Origin: Rossellomorea sp. SC111
GTDB taxonomy: Bacteria > Bacillota > Bacilli > Bacillales > Bacillaceae_B
Direction of reading: 5' to 3'
Length of the DNA: 64,000 nt
NCBI RefSeq assembly: GCF_024733565.1
Contig: NZ_JANIOC010000005.1
Span: 124,001-188,000 of the forward strand
Shown: piece by piece, positions 19,345-27,955 of the stretch
Position numbering within the stretch: position 1 is the first letter of the stretch
How the letters are laid out: each line of letters begins with the position of its first letter
Program-made: the position numbers and the translations under genes
Notes under the pieces: model-generated
What the model was told of the DNA's origin: nothing
Databases searched by the model: none
Seen by the model: only the letters and a program-made list of their open reading frames with translations

Positions 19345-19382
19345 ACAGAAAAAGCCACATATTGAAATGTGGCTTTTTCTGT
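19345..19382. terminator. Bidirectional terminator before hxlB
   Basis: ACAGAAAAAGCCACAT and ATGTGGCTTTTTCTGT are perfect inverted arms around ATTGAA. It ends the leftward hxlA-hxlB transcript. Confidence 0.9.
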
Positions 19383-19390
19383 ATTTAACT

Positions 19391-19948
19391 CTATTCTAGA
19401 TTAGCGTGTTTTCCATACATTTTACCAGAATCCAATCCTTTTTTCTCCATGAATCGCAGAATGATGGCATCATAAAATAACAACATCGTTTGCTCGAATA
19501 GAGAGCCCATTGGTTGGATCGTTTTGTAATCACCTTCGGACTGGTCTTTCGTTACTCCTGGTAATGTAACGGTCAAATCAGCTAATTCTCCAATGGTTGA
19601 ATCAGGAGAAATGGTTATTGCTGCGACAGTACCTCCCAAGCTTTTAGCTTTTTCAGCAATGGCCACTAGCGTTTTGGTTTCTCCTGAGCCTGATCCGATG
19701 ATTAATAGATCATCCTTTTCTAAGTTAGCTGTTACTGTTTCCCCGACGACATAGGCGTCAATCCCCATGTGCATCATTCGCATCACAAAGGATTTCCCCA
19801 TCAATCCAGATCTGCCGGCACCAGCCACAAAGATTTTCTTGGATTCCAGAATCAGGGTTACTAATTTCTCTGCCTCTTCATCAGAGATTAAGTGCACCGT
19901 TTGACTTAATTCTTCCACGACTTTGGCTAAATATTGAGTAGACTTCAT
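19391..19948 (-). CDS. hxlB: 6-phospho-3-hexuloisomerase
   Basis: This is the second enzyme of ribulose-monophosphate formaldehyde fixation: it isomerises hexulose 6-phosphate to fructose 6-phosphate. It is a 185-residue SIS-domain protein with VAGAGRSGLMGKSFVMRMMH near 40-60 and SGSGETKTLVAI near 92-103, the sugar-phosphate-binding loops. The ATG is seven bases after the hxlA stop, so the two are co-transcribed. Length and order match B. subtilis hxlB. Confidence 0.95.
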   Translation of the reverse strand: MKSTQYLAKVVEELSQTVHLISDEEAEKLVTLILESKKIFVAGAGRSGLMGKSFVMRMMHMGIDAYVVGETVTANLEKDDLLIIGSGSGETKTLVAIAEKAKSLGGTVAAITISPDSTIGELADLTVTLPGVTKDQSEGDYKTIQPMGSLFEQTMLLFYDAIILRFMEKKGLDSGKMYGKHANLE

Positions 19949-19955
19949 CGTTTCA

Positions 19956-20588
19956 TTACCCTTGTTGAATTAATTCCTGCATTTCACGTGCAGTCGCCCG
20001 TTTATCTTCTTTGCCTGTGATCCCGCCACCTACAATGATGAGGTCAGGCTGTTCTTTAATGACTTCCGGTAGTGTTTCTAATTTGATTCCACCGGCAATG
20101 GCCGTTTTGGCATTTTTTACAACACTTTTGATCGTGTGTAGATCTTCAAAGGAATTTTTTCCTACAGCTTGCAAATCATAACCTGTGTGTACACAAATAT
20201 AATCGGCACCAAGTTCGTCCAATTCTTTCGCACGGGCGGCAACGTCTTTCACGGCAATCATATCAACAAGGATTTGTTTCCCTTGTTTTCGGGCTTCTTC
20301 TACTGCGCCTTTGATTGACTCGTCTTCTGCCGTTCCAAGAATCGTAATGATGTCTGCACCAGCAGCAGAGGCTTGGCTGACTTCATATCCAGCTGCATCC
20401 ATAATTTTTAAGTCCGCTAATACGGTTAATTTAGGGAACGCTGCTTTTACTTCTTTCACTGCTTTAAGCCCTTCATTAATGACAACAGGTGTACCAATTT
20501 CTACAACATCAATATACTCTTCTACCTCTTTAACTAATTCAATGGCTCCTGGGATATCGACAAGATCTAATGCTAATTGTAATTTCAT
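19956..20588 (-). CDS. hxlA: 3-hexulose-6-phosphate synthase
   Basis: It condenses formaldehyde with ribulose 5-phosphate to give hexulose 6-phosphate, the detoxifying entry step of the RuMP pathway. At 210 residues it has the usual length. The orotidine-decarboxylase-like barrel shows LQLALDLVD at the N-terminus, VLADLKIMDAAGYE near 55-68 with the metal-binding Asp residues, and GGITGKEDKRATARE near the C-terminus. The start has GGAGCAAATATAT upstream. It is the first gene of hxlAB, divergent from hxlR. In B. subtilis HxlR activates this operon in response to formaldehyde, and the layout here is the same. Confidence 0.95.
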   Translation of the reverse strand: MKLQLALDLVDIPGAIELVKEVEEYIDVVEIGTPVVINEGLKAVKEVKAAFPKLTVLADLKIMDAAGYEVSQASAAGADIITILGTAEDESIKGAVEEARKQGKQILVDMIAVKDVAARAKELDELGADYICVHTGYDLQAVGKNSFEDLHTIKSVVKNAKTAIAGGIKLETLPEVIKEQPDLIIVGGGITGKEDKRATAREMQELIQQG

Positions 20589-20784
20589 ATATATTTGCTC
20601 CTTCTGGAAAAATTTTATTTTGTTGTGCTAAGCGGCTAGAAGTAAATGTTTCCTTCTGAAAGTTATTTACTCACTAGCATGATGTTTAGTATACTCAGTA
20701 TGTAAATAAATTAAAAGTACGCACTTTTACCGCATATAGTGATAAAAAGTATACTATTGGATGAATAAAGGAGAGTTGAGGCAA
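20589..20784. promoter_or_regulatory. Divergent hxlA/hxlR control region, putative HxlR sites
   Basis: This intergenic region should contain both promoters. AGTATACT occurs twice, at about 20688-20695 and 20749-20756, and similar TA-rich words surround it (GTAAATAAATTAAAAGT). HxlR is known to bind direct repeats upstream of hxlA in B. subtilis. Assigning these words to HxlR is an inference. Confidence 0.4.
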
Positions 20785-21150
20785 ATGCCAAATTTAGGAG
20801 AGAAGAATTTCAACTGTGAAAAAGAATTAACCCTCGCCGTAATCGGTGGTAAATGGAAAATGTTAATATTGTGGCATCTAGGCAAGGAAGGAACAAAACG
20901 ATTTGGAGAATTAAAATCTCTTATGCCGGGTATCACTCAAAGAATGCTTGTTAACCAATTACGAGAACTCGAAGATCATTTAATCGTTCACCGGGAAGTG
21001 TATCCTGTCGTCCCGCCTAAAGTCGAATACTCACTCACCGAGCATGGGGAAAGACTGTTGCCAATCTTGGAGGCTATGTATGAATGGGGCAAAGATTATA
21101 TTGAGAATGTACTGGAAAAGGAAACGGATGATCAATCAGCGGTAAAATAG
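20785..21150 (+). CDS. hxlR: HxlR-type transcriptional activator of hxlAB
   Basis: This is a 121-residue winged-helix regulator. [20 protein letters not shown] and [20 protein letters not shown] are characteristic of HxlR itself, not just the wider family, and the C-terminus keeps [12 protein letters not shown]. The start chosen is ATG 20785, which aligns with the known HxlR N-terminus and follows AAAGGAG; ATG 20761 would place that site inside the gene. It lies divergent from hxlA, and a terminator follows. Confidence 0.93.
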   Translation: MPNLGEKNFNCEKELTLAVIGGKWKMLILWHLGKEGTKRFGELKSLMPGITQRMLVNQLRELEDHLIVHREVYPVVPPKVEYSLTEHGERLLPILEAMYEWGKDYIENVLEKETDDQSAVK

Positions 21151-21163
21151 ATAATCTTTCTTA

Positions 21164-21187
21164 CCAAGGGCCAACCTTGGTTTTTTT
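21164..21187 (+). terminator. Terminator of hxlR
   Basis: CCAAGG-GCCAA-CCTTGG followed by T7. Confidence 0.85.
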
Positions 21188-21316
21188 ACTTTTTTATAGG
21201 AGGAGAGACAACAACTTAATTGCCGCTACTCGCTTATTTTTAAAAAATTGGGGTATAACATAAAATAGCATACGAGAGTAAGAAAAATAGATAAGTTTAT
21301 TTGGAGGAGATGCATA

Positions 21317-21997
21317 ATGAAGATTTCATTTCACGGACATTCAGTAGTGAAAATCGAAACAAACGAAAAAACGATCCTTATCGATCCATTCATCACCGGG
21401 AACGAAATGACAGATCTTAAATTAGAAGATGAAAAACCAGATGTCATCATCCTTACACACGGTCACAACGATCACGTAGGGGACACGGTGGAACTCGCGA
21501 AGAAAAACGATTCACTCGTCATCGCCAATCACGAACTGGCAACCTACCTAAGCTGGCAACTAGTAAAGACCCATCCGATGCACGTCGGAGGAGCCTATGA
21601 ATTCGACTTCGGTAAAGTGAAATTCACACAGGCATTCCACGGCTCAGGCTTAATTACTGACGGTAACGAAATCATCTATATGGGAATGCCTGCAGGAATC
21701 CTCTTGATGATTGAAGGGAAAACAATCTTCCACGCAGGAGATACGGGATTGTTCTCCGACATGAAATTGATCGGAGAGCGTCACCCGATCGACCTTGCCT
21801 TCCTTCCGATTGGGGATAATTTCACAATGGGACCTGAAGATGCGGCAACGGCAGCAAGCTTCCTAAAAGCGAAGAAAGTCGTGCCGATCCACTATGATAC
21901 ATTCCCACCAATCAAACAGGATCCACATAAATTTGTTGAGATGCTTGAGGATTCTGAAGGAGAGGTTATGAAGGCTGGGGATGTGATTGAATATTAA
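21317..21997 (+). CDS. ytkL: UPF0173 metal-dependent hydrolase
   Basis: This is a metallo-beta-lactamase-fold hydrolase of 226 residues with unknown physiological substrate. The zinc-binding [10 protein letters not shown] lies near 47-56, FHAGDTGLF near 137-145 and [14 protein letters not shown] near the C-terminus. All are typical of the UPF0173/YtkL family. ATG 21317 follows TTGGAGGAG. It is monocistronic with a terminator at 22117. Closest recognised equivalent: B. subtilis YtkL. Confidence 0.93.
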   Translation: MKISFHGHSVVKIETNEKTILIDPFITGNEMTDLKLEDEKPDVIILTHGHNDHVGDTVELAKKNDSLVIANHELATYLSWQLVKTHPMHVGGAYEFDFGKVKFTQAFHGSGLITDGNEIIYMGMPAGILLMIEGKTIFHAGDTGLFSDMKLIGERHPIDLAFLPIGDNFTMGPEDAATAASFLKAKKVVPIHYDTFPPIKQDPHKFVEMLEDSEGEVMKAGDVIEY

Positions 21998-22116
21998 TAA
22001 GTAATGGCGGTGCAAATTAAGTAGTTTAGATAATGGGGAGAAAACGTAAATTTCATCCAAAATAACGAACGTTTTCGTTGCCTAAAGAACAAGGAAGTTA
22101 ACAAAGTAAATAGTAT

Positions 22117-22159
22117 AACAAAAAGGCTTGGGGTCGGTACTGTCCCAAGCTTTTTTGTT
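22117..22159. terminator. Bidirectional terminator
   Basis: AACAAAAAGGCTTGGG pairs with CCCAAGCTTTTTTGTT. It lies between convergent ytkL and the Imm-5-like gene. Confidence 0.88.
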
Positions 22160-22216
22160 ATTGCTCTTATTCTTATTTAGTTAAGCCCTCGTTGGTTGAA
22201 GACTTGAAACTGGGAA

Positions 22217-22807
22217 TTATTGATTTTCATTCTTTTTCTCACTCAATAATCTTTCTTTATTGGGTTTGGTATCATTCATTAAAAAATCAGCCCATTTTAG
22301 TCCTAAGTTATCGGTATTTTCTTGCCAATGTAGAAGGCGAGTATAGTAGTAATCTATCTTTTCAGTTACTGGATCTTGGAAGTCTTCTTTACCGTATGAA
22401 TGAACTATTGATGTCAATTCATAAATAGGTAATCCTAAAGCATGTGTTTCCACATGTACAGTAGCACCAGCATGACCTATAGCCTGGCATAAAGTTCCAT
22501 ATTCTATATCGTCAATTTCTTTTGCAACAGCATGTGAATGTAAGATAGCCCTCTTAGCGACGGGCATTTTAATTTTACCCCTTGCCCAATCCTCGCAGAG
22601 CTCTAAACAATTTCTAGGTCTCTTTTCTTCTGGATACTTTTCTTCAAATTTTGCTAAAGGTAATGCTGCGCAATCTAACGCCCACATGACAAGAGTTCTA
22701 TGAGTTTGCAGTTGAATAAGTTCTTTCAATTCTTGCAAACAAAGGCTATCACGAGAAAACAGTAATTTATTCTTTTTCTTCATTTTGACTTTTACATCTG
22801 AAAACAT
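22217..22807 (-). CDS. Imm-5-like putative immunity protein
   Basis: This is a 196-residue helical protein. VMWALDCAALPLAKFEEKYP, RPRNCLELCEDWARGKIKMP and AIGHAGATVHVETHALGLP match the Imm-5-like family, in which helical repeats carry conserved Trp-Ala-x-D and H-A-x-x-A motifs. Members are annotated as putative immunity proteins, but no partner toxin is visible here. The start is not certain: an ATG at codon 9 (MKKKNK) is also possible. The frame is on the minus strand, next to a SatA-like acetyltransferase gene. Confidence 0.75.
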   Translation of the reverse strand: MFSDVKVKMKKKNKLLFSRDSLCLQELKELIQLQTHRTLVMWALDCAALPLAKFEEKYPEEKRPRNCLELCEDWARGKIKMPVAKRAILHSHAVAKEIDDIEYGTLCQAIGHAGATVHVETHALGLPIYELTSIVHSYGKEDFQDPVTEKIDYYYTRLLHWQENTDNLGLKWADFLMNDTKPNKERLLSEKKNENQ

Positions 22808-22913
22808 AGGTATCCCCTTTTATTACTAATTGGTTTAATGTCTGCCTTTTTAAGTGAGTATCTTCTCTATGATCCGTAGCCCTCATAGAAACCTCCCCGA
22901 AGAATATCCCTCG

Positions 22914-23459
22914 TTACTTGAATACCTTATACCAATACAAAGTGGTTTCTATATTTGGATTACATGACTGCTTCAATGTGTCGACTCCACCTAGTACGAA
23001 TCCTTGTTTTACATAAAACCTGCAGGCTCCAAGATTATCATCTTGTGTTTCTAGAGACATTCCGATCAGGTTTCTTTGTTTTGCCCACTCTTCCGCTTTC
23101 GTTAAGAGCAACTTCCCGATTCCATATCCTCTAAATTCTTTTTTCGCAGCGATATTTTCAATATAACAGAAGCGATTCCAATCCTTCTTTATTCTAATTT
23201 GCCCAATGCAATGATTATTCTTATAAGCTAAAAATAGAGCTTTATCTTCACAGTTTATATATCGGCTCCAATCAAGTTTATCATCTGGGAAACGGATTTC
23301 TTTGGTTTCATCAAATAGATTCTCTTCAAAAGACCATTTTCCTGATTGAAAACGGGGTACAACCTTACCAAACACTTTAAAAGAATCATTTGTTTTATTG
23401 ATGTCCTCAATTAATTCATTTTTTAATGAAGAAATGATGATTTCCTCTGCAATATTCAT
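22914..23459 (-). CDS. SatA-like GNAT acetyltransferase (streptothricin acetyltransferase family)
   Basis: This is a 181-residue GNAT-fold N-acetyltransferase. The acetyl-CoA loop RGYGIGKLLL (about 116-125) is followed by EWAKQRNLIGMSLETQDDNL and FYVKQGFVLGGVDT. Together with DWNRFCYIENIAA this closely follows Bacillus SatA/YyaR, which inactivates streptothricin by acetylating its beta-lysine. Whether this copy accepts streptothricin is inferred. ATG 23459 is preceded by GAGGAGGTGTCC. It is transcribed leftward with the Imm-5-like gene 100 bases downstream, possibly as one unit. Confidence 0.82.
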   Translation of the reverse strand: MNIAEEIIISSLKNELIEDINKTNDSFKVFGKVVPRFQSGKWSFEENLFDETKEIRFPDDKLDWSRYINCEDKALFLAYKNNHCIGQIRIKKDWNRFCYIENIAAKKEFRGYGIGKLLLTKAEEWAKQRNLIGMSLETQDDNLGACRFYVKQGFVLGGVDTLKQSCNPNIETTLYWYKVFK

Positions 23460-23688
23460 TTGGACACCTCCTCATTCTGAAAAGATTTTAATAGCACCAG
23501 CCTAAATACTTACCCTATCAACATTACTGCCCGTTAACTGAGAACTGAATATTCATAATACATTTCATTTTACCACATCATGTTATAAATCCTTGAAACA
23601 TCAACAAAACGCCTTTTTCACAAGTTCACACAACATCCTCCCCACACTCGCATATACATGATACAAGCCCAGAAAGGAGGAACCATAC

Positions 23689-23931
23689 TTGAAACAACGA
23701 TACATTCTCTGCTTACTCATCACCGGGGCCCTCATCTACTACGGAGCCCCCCGCATGTCAATATTCGCAGACGGCCTACAAGGAACCTTCGCCATCAGCT
23801 GGCTCATCCTAGCTAGCTGTGTCCTGGCCGGAAACCTCGCAGCCCTGCTTTACACACCGAAAGGAATGGGTAAAGGCAAGAAGTTGAAATCCAAGCCGGT
23901 GAGAAAGTTGAAATCACGGTCGTTTGGATAA
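23689..23931 (+). CDS. Small two-helix membrane protein, basic C-terminus
   Basis: This is an 80-residue protein. TTG 23689 follows AAAGGAGGAACC. Two hydrophobic segments cover about residues 5-20 and 34-55, and the tail is Lys/Arg-rich (KGMGKGKKLKSKPVRKLKSR). No family is recognised. It lies just upstream of the dispersed repeat and ytoI. Confidence 0.65.
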   Translation: MKQRYILCLLITGALIYYGAPRMSIFADGLQGTFAISWLILASCVLAGNLAALLYTPKGMGKGKKLKSKPVRKLKSRSFG

Positions 23932-23974
23932 GCTCTTTAAGAATTTTTGCAAGGGAAAGGAACGAACCGCCAAT

Positions 23975-24100
23975 GTTGATTGAAGCGGAGGGGGCTCGAC
24001 TCCTGCGGGAAATGTGTGGAAGTTGAGACCCCACAGGGCAAAGCCCGAGGAGGCTCAACCCACACCCCGCGGAAAGCGAGCCCCTGCAGCGAAAATCAAC
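23975..24100. repeat. Bacillaceae dispersed repeat (GGGGGCTCGACTCCTGCGGG type)
   Basis: The GC-rich element has partly inverted ends (GTTGATTGAAGCGGAG and CTGCAGCGAAAATCAAC) and internal words CTCGACTCCTGCGGGA, GACCCCACAGGGC and CCGAGGAGGCTC. From memory, related sequences occur many times in Bacillaceae genomes. Its strong internal pairing suggests a structured RNA or a miniature mobile element. Function is unknown. Confidence 0.75.
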
Positions 24101-24120
24101 CAGCACTCTCTAATCTAACT

Positions 24121-24144
24121 GGGGCTTTCTCATGCGAAAGCCCC
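24121..24144 (+). terminator. Hairpin without strong T-run
   Basis: GGGGCTTTC pairs with GAAAGCCCC around TCATGC. It is stable but followed by GATTAAATT, so its terminator activity is uncertain. Confidence 0.5.
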
Positions 24145-24220
24145 GATTAAATTGAAACACCGCGCTTTTCACATTATAATAAACATATAAAGTAGGACGT
24201 TATAAAGAAGGGTGAAAAGC

Positions 24221-25540
24221 TTGGCTACAAAACACGAACAAATACTGGAGTACATAGATACCCTGCCTGTCGGAGAAAAAATCTCCGTCCGTCAGATCGC
24301 AAAAGCACTGACCGTAAGCGAAGGAACGGCATACCGGGCGATCAAAGATGCCGAAACGAAAGGCTACGTCAGCACCATCGAACGCGTCGGAACGATCCGC
24401 ATCGAACAGAAGAAAAAAGAAAATATCGAAAAGCTCACCTACGCAGAAGTGGTCAATATCATCGATGGACAAGTACTCGGTGGGCGATCCGGCCTGCATA
24501 AGATGCTTAACAAGTTTGTCATTGGAGCCATGAAGCTTGAAGCCATGATGAGATACACAGAAGCCGGAAACCTTTTGATCATCGGGAACCGGACCCAGGC
24601 ACAGGAACATGCCTTGCGTGCAGGAGCCGCCGTCCTGATCACCGGGGGATTCGATGCAGACGAAGACGTCAAGAAGCTCGCAGATGAACTCGAGCTCCCG
24701 ATCATCTCCACTTCCTATGACACCTTTACCGTTGCGACCATGATCAACCGTGCGATTTACGATCAGCTCATTAAGAAAGAAATCGTGTTAGTGGAAGACA
24801 TTTTAACCAAAGTCGATGATACGATTTATCTGCATTTAGATGACACGTTGGAAGAGTGGTACGAAAAGAATCAATACACCTTCCACAGTCGTTTCCCGGT
24901 CGTGGACCGAAACTTGAAAGTGCATGGTATGGTAACCTCGAAGGACGTCATGGGGCAGGAAAAATATGCAGGCATCGATAAGATCATGACGAAGCAGCCG
25001 ATCACCGTCAGCCCGAATACGAGCGTTGCATCTGCTGCCCATATCATGATCTGGGAAGGGATCGAGTTACTCCCTGTCGTCAATGAACAAAACAAGCTGC
25101 AGGGAATCATCAGCCGTCAGGATGTCCTGAAGGCCCTGCAAATGATTCAACGTCAGCCACAGGTTGGAGAAACCATCGATGACCTCATTACAAACGGAGT
25201 GGAAGTAGTCGGTGAGAAGAAAGGTGACAAAGAAATCTACCAGTTCGCCGTCACACCACAGATGACAACGGGTATCGGGACGATTTCATACGGGGTATTC
25301 ACGACCCTGATGACCGAAGCGGCCAACCGCGCACTGAAGCCATACAAAAAAGGTGACCTCGTCATCGAAAACATGACCATCTATTTCATTAAACCGGTCC
25401 AGATGGAAAGCATGCTTGAAATCCATCCGAAAGTGCTCGACGTCGGGCGAAAGTTTGGTAAGGTGGATGTAGAGGTATATAGTGAAGGCGTATTAATGGG
25501 GAAATCGTTGATGATTTGTCAGTTGATTGACCGGCATTAA
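24221..25540 (+). CDS. ytoI: YtoI-type DRTGG/CBS/hotdog domain protein
   Basis: This 439-residue cytosolic protein has four parts in order: an N-terminal winged helix (about 1-65, VSEGTAYRAIKDAETKGY), a DRTGG domain (about 70-185), two CBS domains (about 190-310) and a C-terminal hotdog thioesterase-like fold (about 330-435). The order and the start MATKHEQIL match B. subtilis YtoI. TTG 24221 lies after AAGAAGGGTGAAAAGC, and GTG 24212 is less likely. CBS domains suggest nucleotide sensing; the function is not established. Confidence 0.92.
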   Translation: MATKHEQILEYIDTLPVGEKISVRQIAKALTVSEGTAYRAIKDAETKGYVSTIERVGTIRIEQKKKENIEKLTYAEVVNIIDGQVLGGRSGLHKMLNKFVIGAMKLEAMMRYTEAGNLLIIGNRTQAQEHALRAGAAVLITGGFDADEDVKKLADELELPIISTSYDTFTVATMINRAIYDQLIKKEIVLVEDILTKVDDTIYLHLDDTLEEWYEKNQYTFHSRFPVVDRNLKVHGMVTSKDVMGQEKYAGIDKIMTKQPITVSPNTSVASAAHIMIWEGIELLPVVNEQNKLQGIISRQDVLKALQMIQRQPQVGETIDDLITNGVEVVGEKKGDKEIYQFAVTPQMTTGIGTISYGVFTTLMTEAANRALKPYKKGDLVIENMTIYFIKPVQMESMLEIHPKVLDVGRKFGKVDVEVYSEGVLMGKSLMICQLIDRH

Positions 25541-25581
25541 GCTTGAGGGGGAGCCTGGAGATTCGTCGGAAACGACAGAGG

Positions 25582-25720
25582 GCTCATATAATGGGAAAAG
25601 TGGTTCATATATTGAAATTCCGGATCATAAATCCCTGAGCGAGATCATAAGTTTCAACCCCGGTTCATAAATCCGAAAACCGGATCATAAGTGTCCAAAA
25701 CCGGATCATAAAAATAAATC
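25582..25720. repeat. Seven-unit array with 20-21 bp period, GATCATAA core
   Basis: Units begin at 25582, 25603, 25623, 25643, 25663, 25683 and 25704, so the spacings are 21, 20, 20, 20, 20 and 21. The cores are GCTCATAT, GTTCATAT, GATCATAA, GATCATAA, GTTCATAA, GATCATAA and GATCATAA. The intervening 12 bases vary, and several end in aaCCG. It lies just downstream of ytoI and before a terminator hairpin. It resembles in period the arrays at 33474 and 56876. Confidence 0.8.
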
Positions 25721-25752
25721 AGAGGGTGCAGCACCCCGATTCTGCACCCTCT
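25721..25752. terminator. Long hairpin after the array
   Basis: AGAGGGTGCAG pairs perfectly with CTGCACCCTCT around CACCCCGATT. It has no T-run to the right. Confidence 0.6.
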
Positions 25753-25819
25753 CCAGTCCGATCGTTACGTTTTTTAAACCAAAACAGCACTTCCGGTATC
25801 CAAAATAACCAAATCAAAC

Positions 25820-25846
25820 AAAAAAAGACCGGATTTTCATCCAGTC
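25820..25846 (-). terminator. Terminator of ytpI
   Basis: Read leftward, GACTGGAT-GAAA-ATCCGGTC is followed by T7. It lies 16 bases beyond the ytpI stop. Confidence 0.82.
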
Positions 25847-25862
25847 CGCAGTCCTTGCTCGA

Positions 25863-26192
25863 TTATTGGTTATCCAGTTCCTTCGCTTCCCTCTGTGCAT
25901 AGGGGAGCACATGCTTGTACATTTTATATCCAGCCCAGCAGCTTCCCAGTCCCAGCAGGATGAAAAGCGCGCCGATGACATACGTCAGCGTACCAGGGAA
26001 TAAAAACAGCTGATTGATCCCGAACAGGGCAACGAACAGCCCAAGGGCGATGCTTGCTTTAGCCGATAACCATTTCTTTTCCATCGGTCGTCTTGTTCGC
26101 ACTTGTCTTATTTTATAAAAAACATAGAAGGTGAACGTGACGACGATCAGTAATGCGAGAAAATACATAGTTTTGTCCTCCATCGTTGACAT
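25863..26192 (-). CDS. ytpI: YtpI family membrane protein
   Basis: This is a 109-residue protein with three hydrophobic segments: about 11-26 (LALLIVVTFTFYVFYK), 45-65 and 70-90, the latter with SCWAGYKMYKH at its end. It lies between ytoI and nrnA, as in B. subtilis, which supports the YtpI assignment. No activity is known. The start may be the internal ATG at codon 3 or 8; the RBS is weak (GGAGG lies inside the frame before MYFLALL). Confidence 0.78.
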   Translation of the reverse strand: MSTMEDKTMYFLALLIVVTFTFYVFYKIRQVRTRRPMEKKWLSAKASIALGLFVALFGINQLFLFPGTLTYVIGALFILLGLGSCWAGYKMYKHVLPYAQREAKELDNQ

Positions 26193-26261
26193 CTCTCGCT
26201 ACTATTTTACAGATAACCGAGCAGAATGCCAAATAAAAATTCCACCACAAAGGAGATTCCC

Positions 26262-27203
26262 ATGAAAGAACAAATCCTGAACCTTATCAAACAATATAAA
26301 ACGATCATTGTACATAGACATGTCCGACCGGATCCTGACGCATACGGATCACAGGGTGGACTCGTGGAAATGCTGAAAGCCTCCTTCCCCGATAAGAACA
26401 TTTACGCTGTCGGAAAAGAAGAGGAAACCCTTCATTACTTGAATCGTCTCGATGATATCGAAGACTCTGTGTTCGAAGGGGCCCTGATCATCGTGTGTGA
26501 TACGGCCAACGAAGAACGGATCTGTGATCGTCGCTACCATCTCGGGGACCTGCTTGTGAAGATTGATCACCATCCAAACGAGGATGCCTACGGGGATCAC
26601 CTCTGGATTGATACAACGGCGAGCTCCGTCAGTGAAATGATTTATGAATTTTACCAGTTTGGAAAAGACAAAGGATTGACGCTTCCTGATTCCGGTGCAA
26701 GACTCCTGTTTGCCGGGATCGTCGGTGATACGGGGAGATTCCTGTATCCAAGCACCACGCAGAAGACGTTTGATATTGCGGGTGAATTGATCCGCTATGA
26801 TTTTGACCGGAATGAATTATTCAATAAAATGTATGAAGTCGACTCCAACGTCACGAAGCTTAATGGGTATGTGCTGCAGAATTTCGAGATGGATCAGGAT
26901 GGCTGCGGGATGATGGTCATGACGAAGGATATCCTCGAAGAGCACGAGGTCGTACCATCTGAGGCATCGTTGCTTGTCAGTACTCTTGGGAATGTGAAAG
27001 GCATGAAAGCATGGGTCTTCTTTATTGAAGAACATGATCAGATCAGGGTTCGCCTTCGCTCGAAGGGTCCTGTCATCAACACCATCGCCAAGAAATACAA
27101 CGGCGGCGGACATCCACTGGCTGCTGGCGCGTCCATTTATTCATGGGAAGAGAAAGAAGAAGTGATGAAGGATCTACGTGAAGTGTGCAGGAATCATCAA
27201 TAA
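26262..27203 (+). CDS. nrnA: Bifunctional oligoribonuclease / pAp phosphatase NrnA
   Basis: This DHH/DHHA1 phosphoesterase of 313 residues degrades nano-RNAs and dephosphorylates 3'-phosphoadenosine 5'-phosphate. Motifs are HVRPDPDAYGSQGG (about 21-34), IVCDTANEERI (near 79-89), IDHHPNEDAYG (near 104-114) and GDTGRFLYPS (near 156-165). The C-terminal NGGGHPLAAGAS closes the DHHA1 domain. ATG 26262 follows AAAGGAG; the upstream ATG 26226 lacks a site. In B. subtilis ytrI, ytrH and dnaE follow this gene, but here the thiazole-peptide cluster follows. Confidence 0.95.
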   Translation: MKEQILNLIKQYKTIIVHRHVRPDPDAYGSQGGLVEMLKASFPDKNIYAVGKEEETLHYLNRLDDIEDSVFEGALIIVCDTANEERICDRRYHLGDLLVKIDHHPNEDAYGDHLWIDTTASSVSEMIYEFYQFGKDKGLTLPDSGARLLFAGIVGDTGRFLYPSTTQKTFDIAGELIRYDFDRNELFNKMYEVDSNVTKLNGYVLQNFEMDQDGCGMMVMTKDILEEHEVVPSEASLLVSTLGNVKGMKAWVFFIEEHDQIRVRLRSKGPVINTIAKKYNGGGHPLAAGASIYSWEEKEEVMKDLREVCRNHQ

Positions 27204-27216
27204 GACTTTAGAAGAG

Positions 27217-27237
27217 CCGGCAGATGCCGGTTTTTTT
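27217..27237 (+). terminator. Terminator of nrnA
   Basis: CCGGCA-GA-TGCCGG followed by T7. Confidence 0.88.
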
Positions 27238-27320
27238 GTTGACTGAATCATGCAGAGAGGAAAGGGAAAGGACACCACGGATTTAAGATGAGAAGGAGCT
27301 TTTTCCAATTTCATAATCAA

Positions 27321-27347
27321 CCCCGGTCCATGGACTGGGGTCTTTTT
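27321..27347 (+). terminator. Second terminator before the thiazole-peptide cluster
   Basis: CCCCGGTCCA and TGGACTGGGG form a near-perfect stem, followed by TCTTTTT. No gene is seen in 27238-27542. A promoter for the cluster must lie between here and 27530, but I cannot place it with confidence. Confidence 0.8.
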
Positions 27348-27542
27348 GTGTTCTCCCTTACCTCATGTCCATGAAAAATAGGCTTATGCATCAGTAACAA
27401 TACCCAGCAAATTCACATAAATTGTTGAGGATGATTCACCTTTATAGTGCATTGACCTAAATGCCGGAAACTCATTATAAAAAAGACTCATGACTACACG
27501 TTTCGAGAGCCATATGATACTTTTTTGGGAGGTAATGAAGAT

Positions 27543-27812
27543 ATGAATAATTTTTATAATGAACTTCAAAGTTTGAATGTAGGTGATTTCCAGGCAACAC
27601 AGCCCGTTTCCTGGGATCAAAACATGTATGATCCGAATGACGAACGGCTTTTCTTAGGATTTGGAGGCTGCTTTGGTTTTGGATTCTCATGCTTCTTTAG
27701 TTGTTTTGGCTGTGGCGGATGTGGAGGATGCTTCCGTTGCGGCGGGTGCGGCAGATGCGGCGGATGTGGCCGTTGTGGCGGCTGTGGACGATGTGGACGC
27801 TGCGGACGTTAA
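27543..27812 (+). CDS. Heterocycloanthracin/sonorensin-family precursor peptide
   Basis: This is an 89-residue precursor of a thiazole/oxazole-modified microcin. The leader is about residues 1-40 (MNNFYNELQSLNVGDFQATQ and following). The core starts near the GFGGCFGFGF segment and contains 14 Cys, mostly as regular CGG/CGR triplets (CGGCGRCGGCGRCGGCGR) to the end. Such Cys residues are cyclodehydrated and oxidised to thiazoles by the enzymes encoded next. ATG 27543 follows GGGAGGT; an in-frame ATG at 27525 precedes that site and is rejected. Being directly upstream of its modifying enzymes makes assignment of the pair secure. An attenuating terminator follows, so precursor transcript should exceed enzyme transcript. 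Confidence 0.9.
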   Translation: MNNFYNELQSLNVGDFQATQPVSWDQNMYDPNDERLFLGFGGCFGFGFSCFFSCFGCGGCGGCFRCGGCGRCGGCGRCGGCGRCGRCGR

Positions 27813-27840
27813 TCGATTGTTAGAATATCGTGTTCGGATA

Positions 27841-27873
27841 GACCCCTGTATGAGTTCATGCAGGGGTCTTTTT
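27841..27873 (+). terminator. Terminator between precursor and modification genes
   Basis: GACCCCTG pairs with CAGGGGTC around a 12-base loop, then TTTTT. Partial read-through would set a high precursor-to-enzyme ratio. Confidence 0.85.
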
Positions 27874-27955
27874 ATACATAAGGGACAAAGTGAGTCTCAT
27901 ACGATGGTAATGACAGCCAAAATACAAGAGATAAGCGGGGGTAAGGAGGAGCACT

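Noticed and set aside
25582-25720. Regular array looks like a short CRISPR
   Set aside because: Conserved cores are only about 8 bp, spacers about 12 bp, and there are no cas genes. The same holds for 33474-33590 and 56876-56990.
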